Positions 9,765 to 21,480 of a DNA stretch of 64,000 nucleotides are shown here, piece after piece (position 1 is the first letter of the stretch; every line of letters begins with the position of its first letter). The notes beneath the pieces are model-generated. The model saw only the letters and a list, made by a program, of their open reading frames with translations, had not been told where the DNA came from and did no database searches. Source of the DNA: Schistocephalus solidus (Eukaryota; Platyhelminthes; Cestoda; Diphyllobothriidea; Diphyllobothriidae); contig WEDG01006427.1 of NCBI GenBank assembly GCA_017591395.1, positions 38,559 to 102,558 of the forward strand. Reading direction: 5' to 3'. The position numbers and the translations under genes are program-made.

Positions 9765-12370
9765 GTGGTGTGGAATTGTGCTTATGCGTGCCACCAGACC
9801 TACACCTCCCGTTTATGGCATTTGTTATTGGGATGCATCTCCAATACCGCCTGTTATTCTAACGCATCTACCGTGTGGGCCGCTGTAGGGGCAAGTGAAG
9901 TTTGATTCGGCCTTTACCGACCCAAAAGCAATTCTCGAGTTCCTTGCTTACGCCCATTTGGAGGGACACTTCAAACAGTGGTCGATACTGGACGTATGCG
10001 AATCGCTACATCCTGATAGTAATCTGGAACCGGGCACAGTTCTATCTCAACTATGAAGAGAGTACTAAATAGGTAGTTACTTGATAAGTGTTCTTCTACG
10101 ATGAAGAGTTGTATTTTATGGGTGTTGTTAAGGGAAGTATTTTTATTTCAAAACAACCAATGACAGGTAATCGCCAATTTGGAAGCACACTTTAGGGCTA
10201 CTAGTGAAGACTAATTCCTGACGCTGACTCTACAGATAAATCTTTCCAAGCATTCTCAGAATGGCTGCACACCACTAGGTCAATAATAATTGCTCCCCTC
10301 ACCTGTCAGCATCTATCGACCAGAAGGATTAAAAAGCACTTTTAAAAGCCTACTCTGCGATCCAGTTTCGAGCAATCACACATCGTCTGAAAATGCGGAT
10401 GACGGTCCCGACGGGACCACCGCCTTATCAGCCGCACTCACAAAATGTAATCTTCGCTCACTTCTGGCGTTACCTTGTCAAGCAACGCAAAAGTGACAAG
10501 GGCGTCCGAGGCCTCTGAATGTCGACCCGTACAATAGGTGTACACTTGGTAGAACGCAAAATCACAATAGCCCATTCGTAAATGCGTATATGTGCTAAGC
10601 ACGTGTCAGCCGCTTCACAAAGACAGTAGAGTCACTACCCCCCCCCCCATCACCCACCCAACCTATAGAAGATAGTCCCTTGCAGCCTTCAAGTTGATCG
10701 GGGGAGAGAGAGAGAGAGAGCGCGCGCCAAACGGAGTGATGAGATTCATGCGTTGGGTACACTGATGCGATCGGCCCGCTGAAATGCGTCTGATACGACC
10801 TAAATGCACCCGGGCAAACATGTAGGCGCCAAAGGAGCTCAGTGATGGGTTGACAGGAGGACTTTCAGTCTCGGTCTCCACGACCGCTGCAGACAAGAGG
10901 GGGATGGCGTGCGACTGCCGCCTTTTAGCCTTTCCTTGTCTGCCAAAAGACTCCTGCGTCCCCGCCCCCATCCACCGTGCTCTCCGCTCACCAAGAAAAC
11001 CCAAGATAGGCCGGCGGCACAGCTCACAAGAGTCCTCTCTTGGCTCTTGCTGCTTCTATCGTGGGTACTAGTCGAAAGACCTTTTGTCTACCCAGCGGTT
11101 CAAGGACTCCTGTTTGGTATGCATCAAGCCTATCTGAGTGAGGTTGTATGAGTATAAACTGTGAGCTGAAAGTGCTCATTCCTAAACACCGAATAACTTC
11201 AATGCATATAGTAATGACGTAATATTTATATGCAAAGTGATCGAGGTGTTCTGAAAGGGGATTGCAGAAATGTAAAAAAAAAAACAGCTCAGTCAATCGA
11301 CAAGACTGTCGTGGTAGATATTCTGGGAGGGTATTTCAATTCCTTCTACGGTGTTCAGAAAGCGGAAGGTTGGAGTGACCTTTGTTGGCGGCCAAGGTAG
11401 GAAAAACTTATTTATTGTATTTGACAAGACAAAAATGACTGCATGATTTGGTTTTCACTAATTTTTTCCAGCAAGTAAAGAAAAGAAATGATAATTCCCT
11501 GCTTATTTTCAGTCGTCAGTCGGGTCACGGGCACACGGTATGTTTACTGCTGTGGTCAATACACAAACTATTACGAATCACAGGACTATAATGCACAGTT
11601 CGTGGTAAATTTTTAACGCCTGCTCTTACCGACAAACTTGCAGGTTTTAGATAGACCTGAACCATTGCCTGCCGGGTAAATTCTCAGGTGGGTATATTAA
11701 TCTAGCCTAACAGATCCTTAAACGTCTTAATCCATAATGAATTTTCATTTTAGCAACTATATAGCCTCTTGGCTTTTCCTGTCCAAGGGACTTCACTTTG
11801 ATTGGACTTTGTCTTTTCTTTCGTCTGTCACTTCTAAGAAAGGTGTGTTGGTTAGAAGCAAATGTTCTGCCCTAATTTTTTCGTATAATGCCAATCTCCA
11901 AGGAATGCATTAAAAGAACGTTTTGCGAATTTGTTTATTCATTCGGAGCCTTCATTCCTATTAGAAATTGGAGAGTGTTAATCGAAGTTTTCATGGGTGC
12001 TTTATACGTTATAGAATTCCTTTTAGTCGTCTTTTACTGGCGTCTTTGTTTTATTTTTAGTTTTTTCTTGACTTCGTCCTTTCTTACGTTCTTTTGGGTA
12101 TATTTTTAGTTGTATTCCCTCAAAGACTCATGGCTACGAGGGCTTTGTCACCTTAAACTGTTATAGTATGTCCGGACACAGGAAGACAGAAACAGTAGTC
12201 TTCTAAATTTACGTCGATTTCCCTGTTCGACTGCTTTGGTGTCTTTGCGAACCAGCAAATGGTAATCAGTTTGTGGTCCCTTTCGTTTGAAGTCGAAGCC
12301 TTTTCCTCTGAGAAGCCGAAAACTTTGCAAACTTTCTGTTGTATTCACTTTATGAGACAGGCACGGAGGT
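9765..12370. other. No recognisable gene
   Basis: Frames up to 113 codons occur (10663-11004, minus), and overlapping frames exist on both strands around 10850-11150 in a GC-richer stretch, but none shows a motif. A short AG run lies at 10703-10722 and an A-rich stretch at 11273-11284. The PLE relic probably begins upstream of 12370, but I cannot read its RT there. Confidence 0.4.
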
Positions 12371-12399
12371 ACACATATTTGAACTACGTTTGCTAACTT

Positions 12400-13133
12400 C
12401 TGAAATGTGTTGAAGCGGCCTTGCAACGGTTGGACAGACTCGCCTCTCGACACCACAGACCGAAATGCTGGGCTCCGTGCGTGGATGATACGCTCATCTT
12501 CATAGAACAGGATCAGTTGCTGCCGTCCCAAGGCCGTCTTCTCGGACAGTCAACATACGATGGAAGATAAAGGAAACAACCAGCTGGCCTTGCTTGACGT
12601 CCCTATCTGCTTCAAAGTTTGTAATAGTCTAAAAAAGTGTTCAGAAAAGCGACTAGTACAACGTAAGTACTGAGCTTCAACGGTAACCACCTAATCAACC
12701 ACAAACACCGTTGCTGAACTTAAATATATTTTACGGGTCCTAAGTGTGACATTTTAGCCACTACAACAACGGAAAAGGCATACACTTATTTACTGGTTCT
12801 GGTGCAGTTGCAGACAAAGTAACTAAGTCGGAGAATTTGGCAGACTACCCCGAACGTAAATGGCCGAGCATTCAACAGCAGGGAAGAGGAATAACGAACT
12901 CCTAGATCTTGGCTTATTCAATGGGGCTCGCCCACAACTTCAAATTTGATGAGGCCGAAATTCTCGCAAGAGACGATAATCGAGTGAGCCGTGAGCTGCT
13001 TAAATCATGGTTCTCCGACCTGTATTCAATTAACAAACGTGATAGCCTTCCCCGAATATGGCGTGCTGCGATTTTAACAGAGCAAAATTACTGGCCACGC
13101 GACGTGGATGCGGGCGACCAGCAGTATCGGTGA
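12400..13133 (+). pseudogene. Penelope-like element relic: RT palm, RT tail and GIY-YIG-type endonuclease end
   Basis: Penelope-like elements encode a reverse transcriptase fused to a GIY-YIG nuclease. In one frame from 12409 the translation shows VEAALQRLDRL, HHRPK and then CVDDTLIFIEQDQLL; VDD lies at 12481-12489 and is the RT catalytic box (Y/W-VDD in the family). A TAA ends this frame at 12568. In another frame (from 12560) follows NNQLALLDVPICFKV, the NNQLAFLDVLVCRK segment of PLE RT. After stops, GEFGRLPRT and MAEHSTA (12830-12880) match the nuclease's GQTGR-LxTR-MxEH region. Then comes HNFKFDEAEILARDDNR followed by VSRELLKSWFS and SINKR (12930-13040), the conserved nuclease C-terminus. 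At least two frameshifts and several stops make it inactive. The family call rests on recognised motifs. The second relic at 51.5-52.3 kb has the same motifs. Confidence 0.8.
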
Positions 13134-13420
13134 CAGTTAGCCAAATGCCCGAGTAATCGTCACGCCAAGAATCGAGAACGATGATGAAATCGGGGCCATT
13201 AGCTACTCGGATAATGATCGGCAATCAAACATCACATGAACTAGGAATCCCACCGATGAACACTACATGCGTGTGGTTGTCTGTCGACCGCGCCCTATAA
13301 ATACGGCACACATTGTGCATCCGAAACGTCTGGCCAATACACTTCTTGTTCCAGCGATCGAATCTTCTTCTTCTGAACTGCTTCCTAGAAGTCGCCTGTT
13401 CGATTCTATCAACGGTTTTT
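13010..13420 (+). mobile_element. Penelope-like pseudo-LTR, plus orientation
   Basis: Directly after the endonuclease end, this matches 17880-18260 in order: GCCAAATGCCCGAGTAA (13139-13156), GATGATGAAATC (13180), GGCCATTAGCTACTCGG, the TATA box, then CATCCGAAACGTC and TTCCAGCGATCG. The GAAACGTC (13323-13330) is the 3' half of the hammerhead-like motif. The TGATGA half is missing, so this copy cannot fold as a ribozyme. Short frames over it are not genes. Confidence 0.65.
13296..13303 (+). promoter_or_regulatory. TATA box of the pseudo-LTR
   Basis: TATAAATA preceded by GCGCCC. The same box occurs in homologous pseudo-LTR copies at 18099-18106 and, as TATAAGTA, on the minus strand at 8943-8936. 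In this copy it lies about 20 bases before GAAACGTC. Conservation among diverged copies suggests a pol II promoter for the element. Confidence 0.5.
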
Positions 13421-13829
13421 TGCATGTTAGTCAATCCGGGCATTAGTGAGGGAAGTTATATTAATCCAAAACGATGTCTTGTTAGCCCTCATTAAAGAGA
13501 ATGGGACAGGTCCTCTTGGCGCTGTTGACTCCTGCGACCAACTTGTGGTGGGCTACGAATGGGGCTGGGTGAGAAGCGCACGAATGAGAATGCATCGGCC
13601 ACCACCAATGTCTTTGTTTAGTATTTCATTACGTTTATTTTGTCAAAAGGACAGTTGGCCGGCCGCAATCAACGCTTCCACCACTGGCCCAACGAAGAGG
13701 GTTCAGTAGTGGCGTGCGCGTTCTTTTCTAAATGTGAAACATACTTGCATTGCATATACCTCACACCCTCATTTGTGGCAGCCATGCCAGCACATATGAT
13801 CAGGGGCCACTGGTCGATACGATGGGTGG

Positions 13830-13925
13830 CGGAGCTTATCGCGCTTGATCCTTCGTCATTCACGAGCATACCTTCTAGACTTAGCCCATGTAACAACTAA
13901 TCACATAATAACTACTCAGCTTAGT
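13830..13925 (+). repeat. Possible 5' LTR fragment of the Ty3/gypsy element
   Basis: The blocks GGAGCTTATCGCGCTTGATC, TCGTCATTCACG, GCCCATGTAACAACTAATCA and ACTCAGCTTA recur in the same order at about 17421-17495, just beyond the integrase end (GTGGCTTATCGCACTTTATC, GCCCATTTAATAACTAATCA). Flanking the pol relic on both sides is the arrangement expected of LTRs, but only about 75-95 bases align and I cannot place LTR ends, primer-binding site or target duplication. Confidence 0.45.
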
Positions 13926-14422
13926 AATTGCCCGTGCTGGTGACTACATGTCACAGCCGTGTGAACAACTAAGCACTACTGCTCACGCACTGCCGGATGG
14001 GCCTCTTATTCTGATCGACAAGCAAACTGCTGAGTCGCGGTAAACTGCCCTGTGTACAGAATAAATCATTTCAGACTGTTCCCTGACTTCTGTCATCGGA
14101 CGGGTCGAACTTATTGTGCATGGTTTAAGTTTACTTGATATCCTTTGACCGACACATATTGGTGACCTTGATTTTCCGAAAACGATAATTTCATGAAATT
14201 TCCATCAACAACAACAGGCTTCCGGCAATTTCCACTCTGACGACGAAGGTTCCCCCAACGCCCCAACTTCTCCTGAATTTTTTACAGCACATGGACCGAT
14301 GCGAGAAGTTAGTTCTGCCATTGACAGTTCCAATCATTGCCATTGCCCTTGGAGATTCGCGGTGATCAGGAGACCGTCGGCGGATTTCCCAGTTTACTGC
14401 ATTCATCGCCGGCAGGCTCCAA

Positions 14423-17320
14423 ATGATATTTGATGGTATCACTAGCGATTCGGAACAGCAGGCATGCTCTCGGGAAGCGAACCCACCCGGCGGTAGAGGG
14501 GACTATTGTTGTGAACGCTACCAGCTTCGATACTCGCCAATTGCTTCTCTGAGACTGTATCGGTGCCTCGTCGATTCTGCTGCCCAATGCCTGCCAACGG
14601 CAAACACCGCAGCTCCTTATGTCTTACAACTGCTAAGAATTCCAGCATCCCAACTTTGAATTAACTCTCCGCCAAACTCGACTTGGCTTTCGATGGATCT
14701 TTCGATGTGTTTAATAATCGCCGACTTTCCTTTTCCCCTTATTGAGGCCGGTTGCCTAGCGGATTTAGACTTTTTAGTAGATTAAAAGAATCAACGACTC
14801 ATCGAAAGCCTCCTAAACCTTCATGCCCAGTGTCAGTCTGAATTTTATCCCTGCCTCAATCCTCTTCTTGTTATGATCATTTCTGATTGTCCCTAGCACT
14901 CACTCCTCACCGCTCATTTCAAAAAAGGAAAATCAAGCACACGGTTGCCCACCGCATCTCAGGTACTTCATCTCCCAAATCTTGCCGACCACGTCGTCTT
15001 GCTCCGGACCGTTTTTGGATTTCCAAAGCAGAGTTTGAGCACATGCTTGAGTTCAGTATCATCCGACAGTCTGAACGCTGCTGGGCATCAATTATAGTTT
15101 CCAAATAGAGGGGCTTATGCCGGGTCAATGTACCGTTCTTGACTTGAGGCTCTGTTTCTAAGGTATTCAGTATTAAACACAGTAGCTCAGGTGTATTCAA
15201 ATATCCCGGAAATATAACGAGAATTTTCCTTTTTAGTTTATTAAAGTTGAGCACGTAATCGTATTTTAAAAGTTGCTTGAACAATTTATGAGTTACAATT
15301 AATCATCCAACAAAACGGAACGAATGGTGGATAAGCGTATGTACAGGTACATGATGGCATGGAACTGAGGAATCATGACAAAAAGGATAGCAACGAGGAA
15401 CTATAACACGAACGAAGAACGCAGGTCAGCGAGTATGACCAGATCCATGCACATAATTTGGTCACGCGTTCCCCGCAAACAGTCTCACTTTTTGATTAAA
15501 ACAAGAACAATTCTTTCTGTTCTAGGTGGCTGTTGCAACACCTCCATCGTGGTCAAAAGATGACTGGGGATCGGCGTCCGTGTGATACTTACCGGGGGTT
15601 AAAATCAGTGATCATCCTGTCCTACATATCCAGGAATTTCTTCTCTCACTTCATAGTAAGCACATATTCTCGAAGGTTGATCGGGTTCTTGCTTATCACC
15701 AAATATCAACTGAAGCCAGTGATGTGCCAAAAATTGCCACAGTTCTGACCCCTCGCCCGCGAGACACATCTTAGACAACTGTTCGAACGATTAGTCCCTG
15801 CGGCGTTATAATAAATGCTGCTAAATGGAGTTTGTTGTCTCCCGTCTGGTTTTCTTGGGTCTGTGGTTGGATAATGATGGGATAAAACCTTTTCCTGGAA
15901 AGGTCTCGCCAAAGCAAACTTCCTAGTCCCGCTAACCAGTAATCAACTACGCCATTTGGTGAGTATGGTGAAGTTCTATCATTGTTTTCCCCCTACGGTG
16001 CTACCATCATGCAGCCACTCAACAGCCTCTTGGTTCACTCGAAGAGGATGTTGGTGCTGAATGAGGAGGTCATCAAGTCATTCGATAGCGTTGAGGATTT
16101 CACGCTCATGACCGATTGTCAACGTTCTGACGCTGAACTTCTAAAATGTTACCATGATTGTTCCTCCCTACTTCTTTAAGATGTCCCTCTTCCCACTAGA
16201 GCTGGTATCATCATTTGCGATGTTTCTACAGAGCTTGAACATCTCTTGGTCCTAGCAACTCTGCAAATTTCAATTTCCTTCATGGGTAAGCCAACACTGG
16301 AGTGCGGGCGACAAGGAAATTAATCACTGGTCGATTTGTTTGACCAACATCAATCGGGGTGTGCGGCGTTGGACCCGAACTTGTCCTCCAGGTCAGCGGG
16401 TCAAAATTCATCGGTATATCGTTCCCCGGAATGCACCTTCGCCACTCCAGATGTGTGCTTCAGTCACACACACCCCTCGATCTGGTGGGTCTTCTCTCAC
16501 TTTCAAACAGTTCTACGTATCTGCGTTGACCGTTTTAACCCGTTTTGTGCTCATTTCGGCTATCAGTGTGAAACTGTAATGAAGGCTTTCCAGGCGCACG
16601 GAATGTCCAATTTTGATGTTGCGCCTGTCAAGACTGACCCCGGATCCCAATTCGAGTCCACGTTGTTCTACCAGCTCACCTCCCTATCTGACACCATCCG
16701 GATTTGAGCGATTGCATACCAGTCTCAAGTAAATGGCCTCTTTGTACATTTCCATCAGAAGCTAAAAAATGGCCTCAAAGGCTCAGACCGTTCCCCCTTC
16801 ATCCCAGATGGTTCGGTAATATCACCATAGTGAGTTTGCCCCTCCATTCTATTCTCAGGGCCTATGCCGGTTGCAGGTCAACCGATCTTGTCTACATAAC
16901 TCTCCTACGATTGCTTGATGAATTACTCTCCCCACAATACACGATCCTAGTAGTTACGTTGGCTTACCATGCAGTGCCCTGCGCAGTCTCCGCCCGACGC
17001 CCACTTGGACGTTCCCAGCCGGTCTCTTCATCCCTTCGGTCTACAAAAGTGGGACTCCGTCCTGGTCCGGCATGACGCTGTCCGTCGGCCACTCCAGCCT
17101 CCCAATGACGGACCGTACAGAGATATTCAATTACCTGACAAGGATTTAATCATTGATCCCGGCGTCAAGTCTGACACCATCCGCACTAATCGTGTCAATG
17201 ACGGTGAGTTGGACTCACCACCATGCAGTGCCAAGCCGCAACCGGTGATTTCACCCACATTCGATTCACCGAACAAGATCCGGTCATCATGTGCATTGAC
17301 TAGCCAGATTTGTGGCTGAC
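14423..17320 (+). pseudogene. Decayed Ty3/gypsy pol: protease, RT, RNase H, integrase
   Basis: Order and motifs match a gypsy pol read through many stops and frameshifts. A protease-like CLVDSAAQCLP (D-S-A at 14573-14581, where the family has D-T/S-G) is followed by ELTLRQTRLGFRWIF and FPFPLIEAGCLADLDFLVD (14650-14790). The RT entry motif SCRPRRLAPDRFWISKAEF, then EHMLEFSIIRQSERCWAS, lies at 14985-15095. HLRQLFERL (15768-15795), the NQLRHLVSMVKFYHCF segment (15943-15990) and MQPLNSLLVHSKRMLVLNEE (16009-16068) belong to the RT thumb and RNase H linker. Integrase core pieces are CVDRF, ETVMKAF and DPGSQFESTLFYQLTS (16520-16690). The C-terminal SVLVRHDAVRRPLQPPNDGPYR segment lies at 17053-17122. 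Gag is not recognisable. About 2.9 kb long and surely inactive. Confidence 0.85.
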
Positions 17321-17420
17321 TAGCATCTGAAGCCTTTCACCCCGTTTGGTGTCTGGAGAACTGTGCCGGTTGCGCTAGCGCCAACGGCCAGGTGGGTTTG
17401 GCTAACGCTTAGGACGAAGT

Positions 17421-17495
17421 GGCTTATCGCACTTTATCTTTCATCACTCGCGCCCATTTAATAACTAATCATATGGTTCGTACTCAGCTTATGGC
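17421..17495 (+). repeat. Possible 3' LTR fragment of the Ty3/gypsy element
   Basis: Matches 13830-13925 in order, with an internal gap of about 15 bases. It starts about 100 bases after the last recognisable integrase codon, as a 3' LTR should. It is truncated: PLE pseudo-LTR sequence begins by about 17690. Confidence 0.45.
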
Positions 17496-17689
17496 TTACC
17501 CATGAAAAAGTGATATTTGTTCAACAAAAAATGCAGCGGTCTGATGACGCGAAAGTCCGCTCATACGTTGACAAAAATTTTCTAAAATGGTCTAAGGGTA
17601 CAGTTTCAGTGGCAACTGTTTGTTCTGTTTGTCCCTTAAGCTATGGGGTTGGCTCCATGCATGATTTTGGAAGTTGCGAAGATGGAGAC

Positions 17690-17810
17690 ATGGCCACCGA
17701 AACATGAGCTTTATTAGCCTGACGTTTCAGATTCTCGCTTGAACTAATTTTTAGAGACAATTGCAGAAAGGCGTAATAGGAGGCACAAGTCACGGTTCCC
17801 CGGTCCGCAT
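17690..17810 (-). mobile_element. Penelope-like pseudo-LTR fragment with hammerhead-like motif, minus
   Basis: The plus strand reads GAGCTTTATTAGCCTGACGT then TTCAGATTCTCGCTTGAAC, matching 8844-8881 closely. On the minus strand this gives AGTTC (17745-17741), a six-base loop, GAATCT (17734-17729), GAAA (17728-17725) and CGTC. The TGATGA half has decayed. The block GTAATAGGAGGCACAAG at 17772-17788 corresponds to GTAATAGGGGGCACAAG at 8912-8928. Confidence 0.6.
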
Positions 17811-17825
17811 TCAATAAAGAACCAC

Positions 17826-18260
17826 GCTGCCTTTCCACCTCCGCATTCTGTGCTTCGATTTTACCTGGGTCATATCAGGAGCCACGAGGGGATGATACGG
17901 GCAATTAACGGTCCGAGTGACAGCGAGCCAAATTGCCGAGTAAGCTTCATGCAAAGAATCAACAACGGTGATGAAATCAAGGCCATTGATGACTCGGGTA
18001 CGAACCGCCAAGCGATGAACACAATAACTACGACCTCCAGAGATAGACATGTGAACTGCTAAATATAGCAGATGTGTGGTCACCTGGCAATCACACCCTA
18101 TAAATATCGCGTCCCTTTTGCCACCTATTACCCTTTTCTGTGATGGTCTGTGAGGGTGGGTTTGAGAGCGAATGCAAAACGTTAGGTTAATAATGCTCTT
18201 GGTCCAGTGATCGTGTCTCCTTCTTCGCGACTACCGCTTCTTCCTTCCCCGGGACGATTC
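17826..18260 (+). mobile_element. Penelope-like pseudo-LTR, plus orientation
   Basis: Homologous to 13010-13420 in plus orientation and to 8811-9345 in minus orientation. In order it shows AGCGAGCCAAATTGCCGAGTAA (17924-17945), AACGGTGATGAAATC, a GGCCATTGATGACTCGGG block, TGGCAATCACACCCTATAAATA with the TATA box, and then GTGGGTTTGAGAGCGAATGC with AAAACG (18156-18183), a decayed hammerhead-like motif. It ends with CTCTTGGTCCAGTGATCGTG. It abuts the oppositely oriented copy at 17690-17810, so the two hammerhead ends point away from each other. Confidence 0.6.
18099..18106 (+). promoter_or_regulatory. TATA box of the pseudo-LTR
   Basis: TATAAATA preceded by ACACCC, the counterpart of the box at 13296-13303. 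It lies about 60 bases upstream of the hammerhead-like segment. Confidence 0.5.
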
Positions 18261-18269
18261 TTGTTAGTT

Positions 18270-20750
18270 TTTCCTCTCACTTCTTCGTCCCTTCACATGG
18301 CGCTTCTAGTAGCTACTTAAAATACAAAAACGTTTGCGTATGTGAGTCTCGCAGGCATGCGTAGTTAGAGTTTCTTTGCCGTCAGGGAAACTGTTTGATG
18401 TTCTCCCATGTAGACTATATTTGTAGGCGAACATGCAATGTAAGAGGCGGAATTTCAAAATGCATTAGCAAGTACCGCTGAGACACTTTACCATGCTTCG
18501 TGACTGTAGTCAAACAGGTCATCTCACACAGAAAATAATGTTTGTGCACATGTTTCTGGCACGAGTTTATCGGGCCTCGCATGAGTCTGTGCGAAGTCAT
18601 ATATGCGTGTGAGCTGTCAAAACCGGAGGCTTTCACGCCATGCCAGTCACCGCGCACAATTGCATCAACGGCTGGCTGCCCAACTTGGAGGGTCAACATA
18701 TGCACTTGGGAGGAAGAGGTAGTGAGGCCGAGGCAAATAAACGCATTTCTCACTACACGGTAACAAGCTTCTCCGGCTTCTTATTGTGGCTGTTGTGGAA
18801 CACCTAATTTCCTTAAGATCTGGGAGTTTGGTCTGCACCAGGGTAAAAATTGACCTCACATCACGTCAGTTACTCTAAACCCTCTCATCTTAGTCAGTTT
18901 AACCCGCATGGGCGTATTTAGAGGCTAGTAACTGCAGTCTAGAGCCGTCACTGTCACCCACATGACGCTCAGTCGAAAGGTGTTGGCGAAAAGACCGGAG
19001 AGACTGAAATAGTCGTTTTGAAATTCGCCGCCTTCACTAGTCACTTTTATTTTAACCCCGAGATAGGAATGCTTGTAACCAATTGGACCCTAATCCAGAC
19101 TGCGGATCAGAGGGTGCGGTCAGTCTGATCTGTAACGGTCACTCTGTTCTCATTTTTCCTTGTGTTATTAACTCCAAATGGCAGACAAGGTTGAGGAGAA
19201 ATTACCTGGCAGAAGTTCGATGCGTCTGTGTTTCATGTACAAACAGTCGGGGATGGCCAAACTGCTGTGTTTTATTCAAACTCGGGTTGGGATCGCTCGT
19301 GTGGTGCCACCCCCTGGCAGGACAGGTGAATCGAAACAGCCCACCCCCTGAATACAGGTGGCCTTGCGCTAAATTCCAAGAAGAGCATTTGTTCTTGTGT
19401 CTGCAACCTAACACCACTCTTCACCCAAGCCTTATCTCGTGACCCTTAACGTTATCCATAATCCCATTAACCATTGTATTGGTCGTAAGCTTGTATTACG
19501 GATGCATCTCGTTCCCGTGTCCTATGTGGGGAGAAGGCATATAAGCGTTCCCCGCCATAATTTGATTAGGAAAAACGCAAATTTGCACCTTATAACAAAG
19601 AAACGGGGTGCAATAGCTTGCCACCGCCCTCACGAACGCGTTAGACGTTGTAGCCATGTTTTTTTCCAAATAATACTTTTCGAAATGCGTGCTGTATTTT
19701 CCTGAATTGCATCATGGGATAAATTGTATTTCTCTGTTAGATCACGCTGTACTTTCATTCATTTTTTCTTCATAGGAGGCAACCACCGTTTTTATCTTCC
19801 CTTAAGCACAATTTGTTCTGGATTAGAAAACTGACGTAGAAATGTGCATGCCTTCTGTAACGATCCTTGGCAGAAAAATTAATCATCCCTAATTTTCAGA
19901 GCAGACACAAATTCCCATTTTCTTGCTAGAGGTTTGTACTATCGAAAGTTTGCATGGCCTTTAGTTACTTTAAATATCTGCTGTAGCCTGTTCCCCTCTT
20001 TTGGTCTGGTAGGCTTTCCATCAAGTGCAATTTAGTCGTGAGTCGTGTTTGCTATGAGCAGATATGCCTTCATATTTGGGCATGAGTCATCTAAGAGAGC
20101 CTGGCCTAATTGTTTCAGACATTAAAATATGTCCTGTTGTGCAGATACTTTATAAGAATACGTGCTAGCACCCTTAAATATGAATTGACTAGGCTCTTGA
20201 ATGGCCTCGTGATCGGCTCGAATGCCACTGTGACTTTGGCACTAAACCAGTGATTGACGTCGTAAACAGAAGCTCCAGCGTCGCAGGCTCTCGTGCGAAC
20301 ACCGGAATCTCATAAAGCCTTCCTTGTGTGCAACGCTTGATTAATGTAACTCTTATCTGTTCTTCTTTGTCGTGGACTTGGGTAACCATGGGAGTACTGC
20401 GAAATGACTAAGCGCCAACCACGTGAGAGCAGTCCTGTTCCGGTTAGCATATCACGCGCTTACCCGGGACACTTCTAATTATTTTGTCCTAGGGCTTCTT
20501 CGTCCCTTCACGTGACGCGCTCGTCAAAGGAACTTTTAACCCCGACGCCAGCTGGGTGAAACCCGCAAACTACATCTTGTGCAAAATTGCCCATCAGACC
20601 GAAGCGGTTCTACTTAAATGGGCTAATCGTTTCCAGTTGATGGAACACGAACCGGTTTACAGAACCAGTATCGAACTGCAACCCTGCCTGCCGAAGAGTG
20701 GAAACGGTTTAAGCAAGCCTCTATTAGCATTTAAGTGCTTATAAAAACCA
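18270..20750. other. No recognisable gene
   Basis: Short frames of up to 119 codons occur on both strands (19083-19442 plus; 18415-18753 minus). None carries a motif I know, and I see no repeat match elsewhere in the window. Confidence 0.35.
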
Positions 20751-20756
20751 AAAAAG

Positions 20757-21015
20757 ATAAGGATGCCTTGTATGACCGCGGGACCTGGGAAAAGGAACCG
20801 TTCACAATGCACGTGGCTTTACGCCAAATTCCAAGGAAATCATATTTAGGATTAAGATCAGGTCAGGGTTTAGTTTAGGGCTAGGTTTAACTTTGAGGCT
20901 ATGGGCAAAGTTGGGATTAGAGGCATGATTAGGCTATGGGTTAAGGTTAGTATCGTATTTAATGTAGGGTTAAGGCTTAGGATAGGGTTAGGGTTAAGAT
21001 TAAGGTGACAGTCTA
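20757..21015 (+). mobile_element. TA-flanked MITE, left end and interior only
   Basis: Begins TAAGGATGCCTTGTATGACCG, the same left terminus as the full copy at 30616. It continues GGGAAAAGGAACC, TTTACGCCAAATTCCAAGGA and then degenerate GGTTTAGGG/GGTTAAGG motifs to about 21005. The right terminal repeat is absent: sequence of SINE-like family B starts at about 21030. Confidence 0.75.
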
Positions 21016-21029
21016 GTGTTATGTTATGG

Positions 21030-21480
21030 TTCATCTCCGGTCTTCTTGACTGTGTCGTGAGACCGGGCTAGGTGGGGGAGGAGAAGATGGTGCGGTAACG
21101 TTAAGCGCCGCGGTTGGAAGGTTGCCAACTGACAATTGCACTCAGACCTCGCGGTTAGTCCAATGTGTGTTGTGTGGAGTGGCTGACTGGTGGTCTGAGA
21201 GTCAGGCTGCGATGGCTCCTTCTTAACGTCACCTCTGGCTATCTCACACATGTGAGATGTAAGCCGTTCAACCCCCTGCCGTGTGAAATCCTGGTGCTTG
21301 TGTTTGGGGGGCCAGGTCGTGTATGTAGTACACGTAGACGAGGTCACCAGCAGCTGCGCCCACTTCCGCATCAGACAACTGACCGGCTCGGACAGTGGTT
21401 TGACTTTGGGGGTGGGGGAGAGAGTGAGGTCGACAGCTCAGCGCATTTTCCTCACTATAAACAATCTGACGCGCTTGAAT
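21030..21480 (+). repeat. SINE-like element (family B), first of two tandem copies
   Basis: Contains GGTCTTCTTGACTGTGTCGTGA, an AGGTGGGGGAGGAG purine stretch, GGTTGGAAGGTTGCCAACTG, GTCCAATGTGTGTTGTGTGGA and GTGGCTGACTGGTGGTCTGA. The same blocks recur in the next copy about 390 bases further on. The frames across it (for example 21165-21497) are repeat translations. No transposition protein is encoded. Confidence 0.65.
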
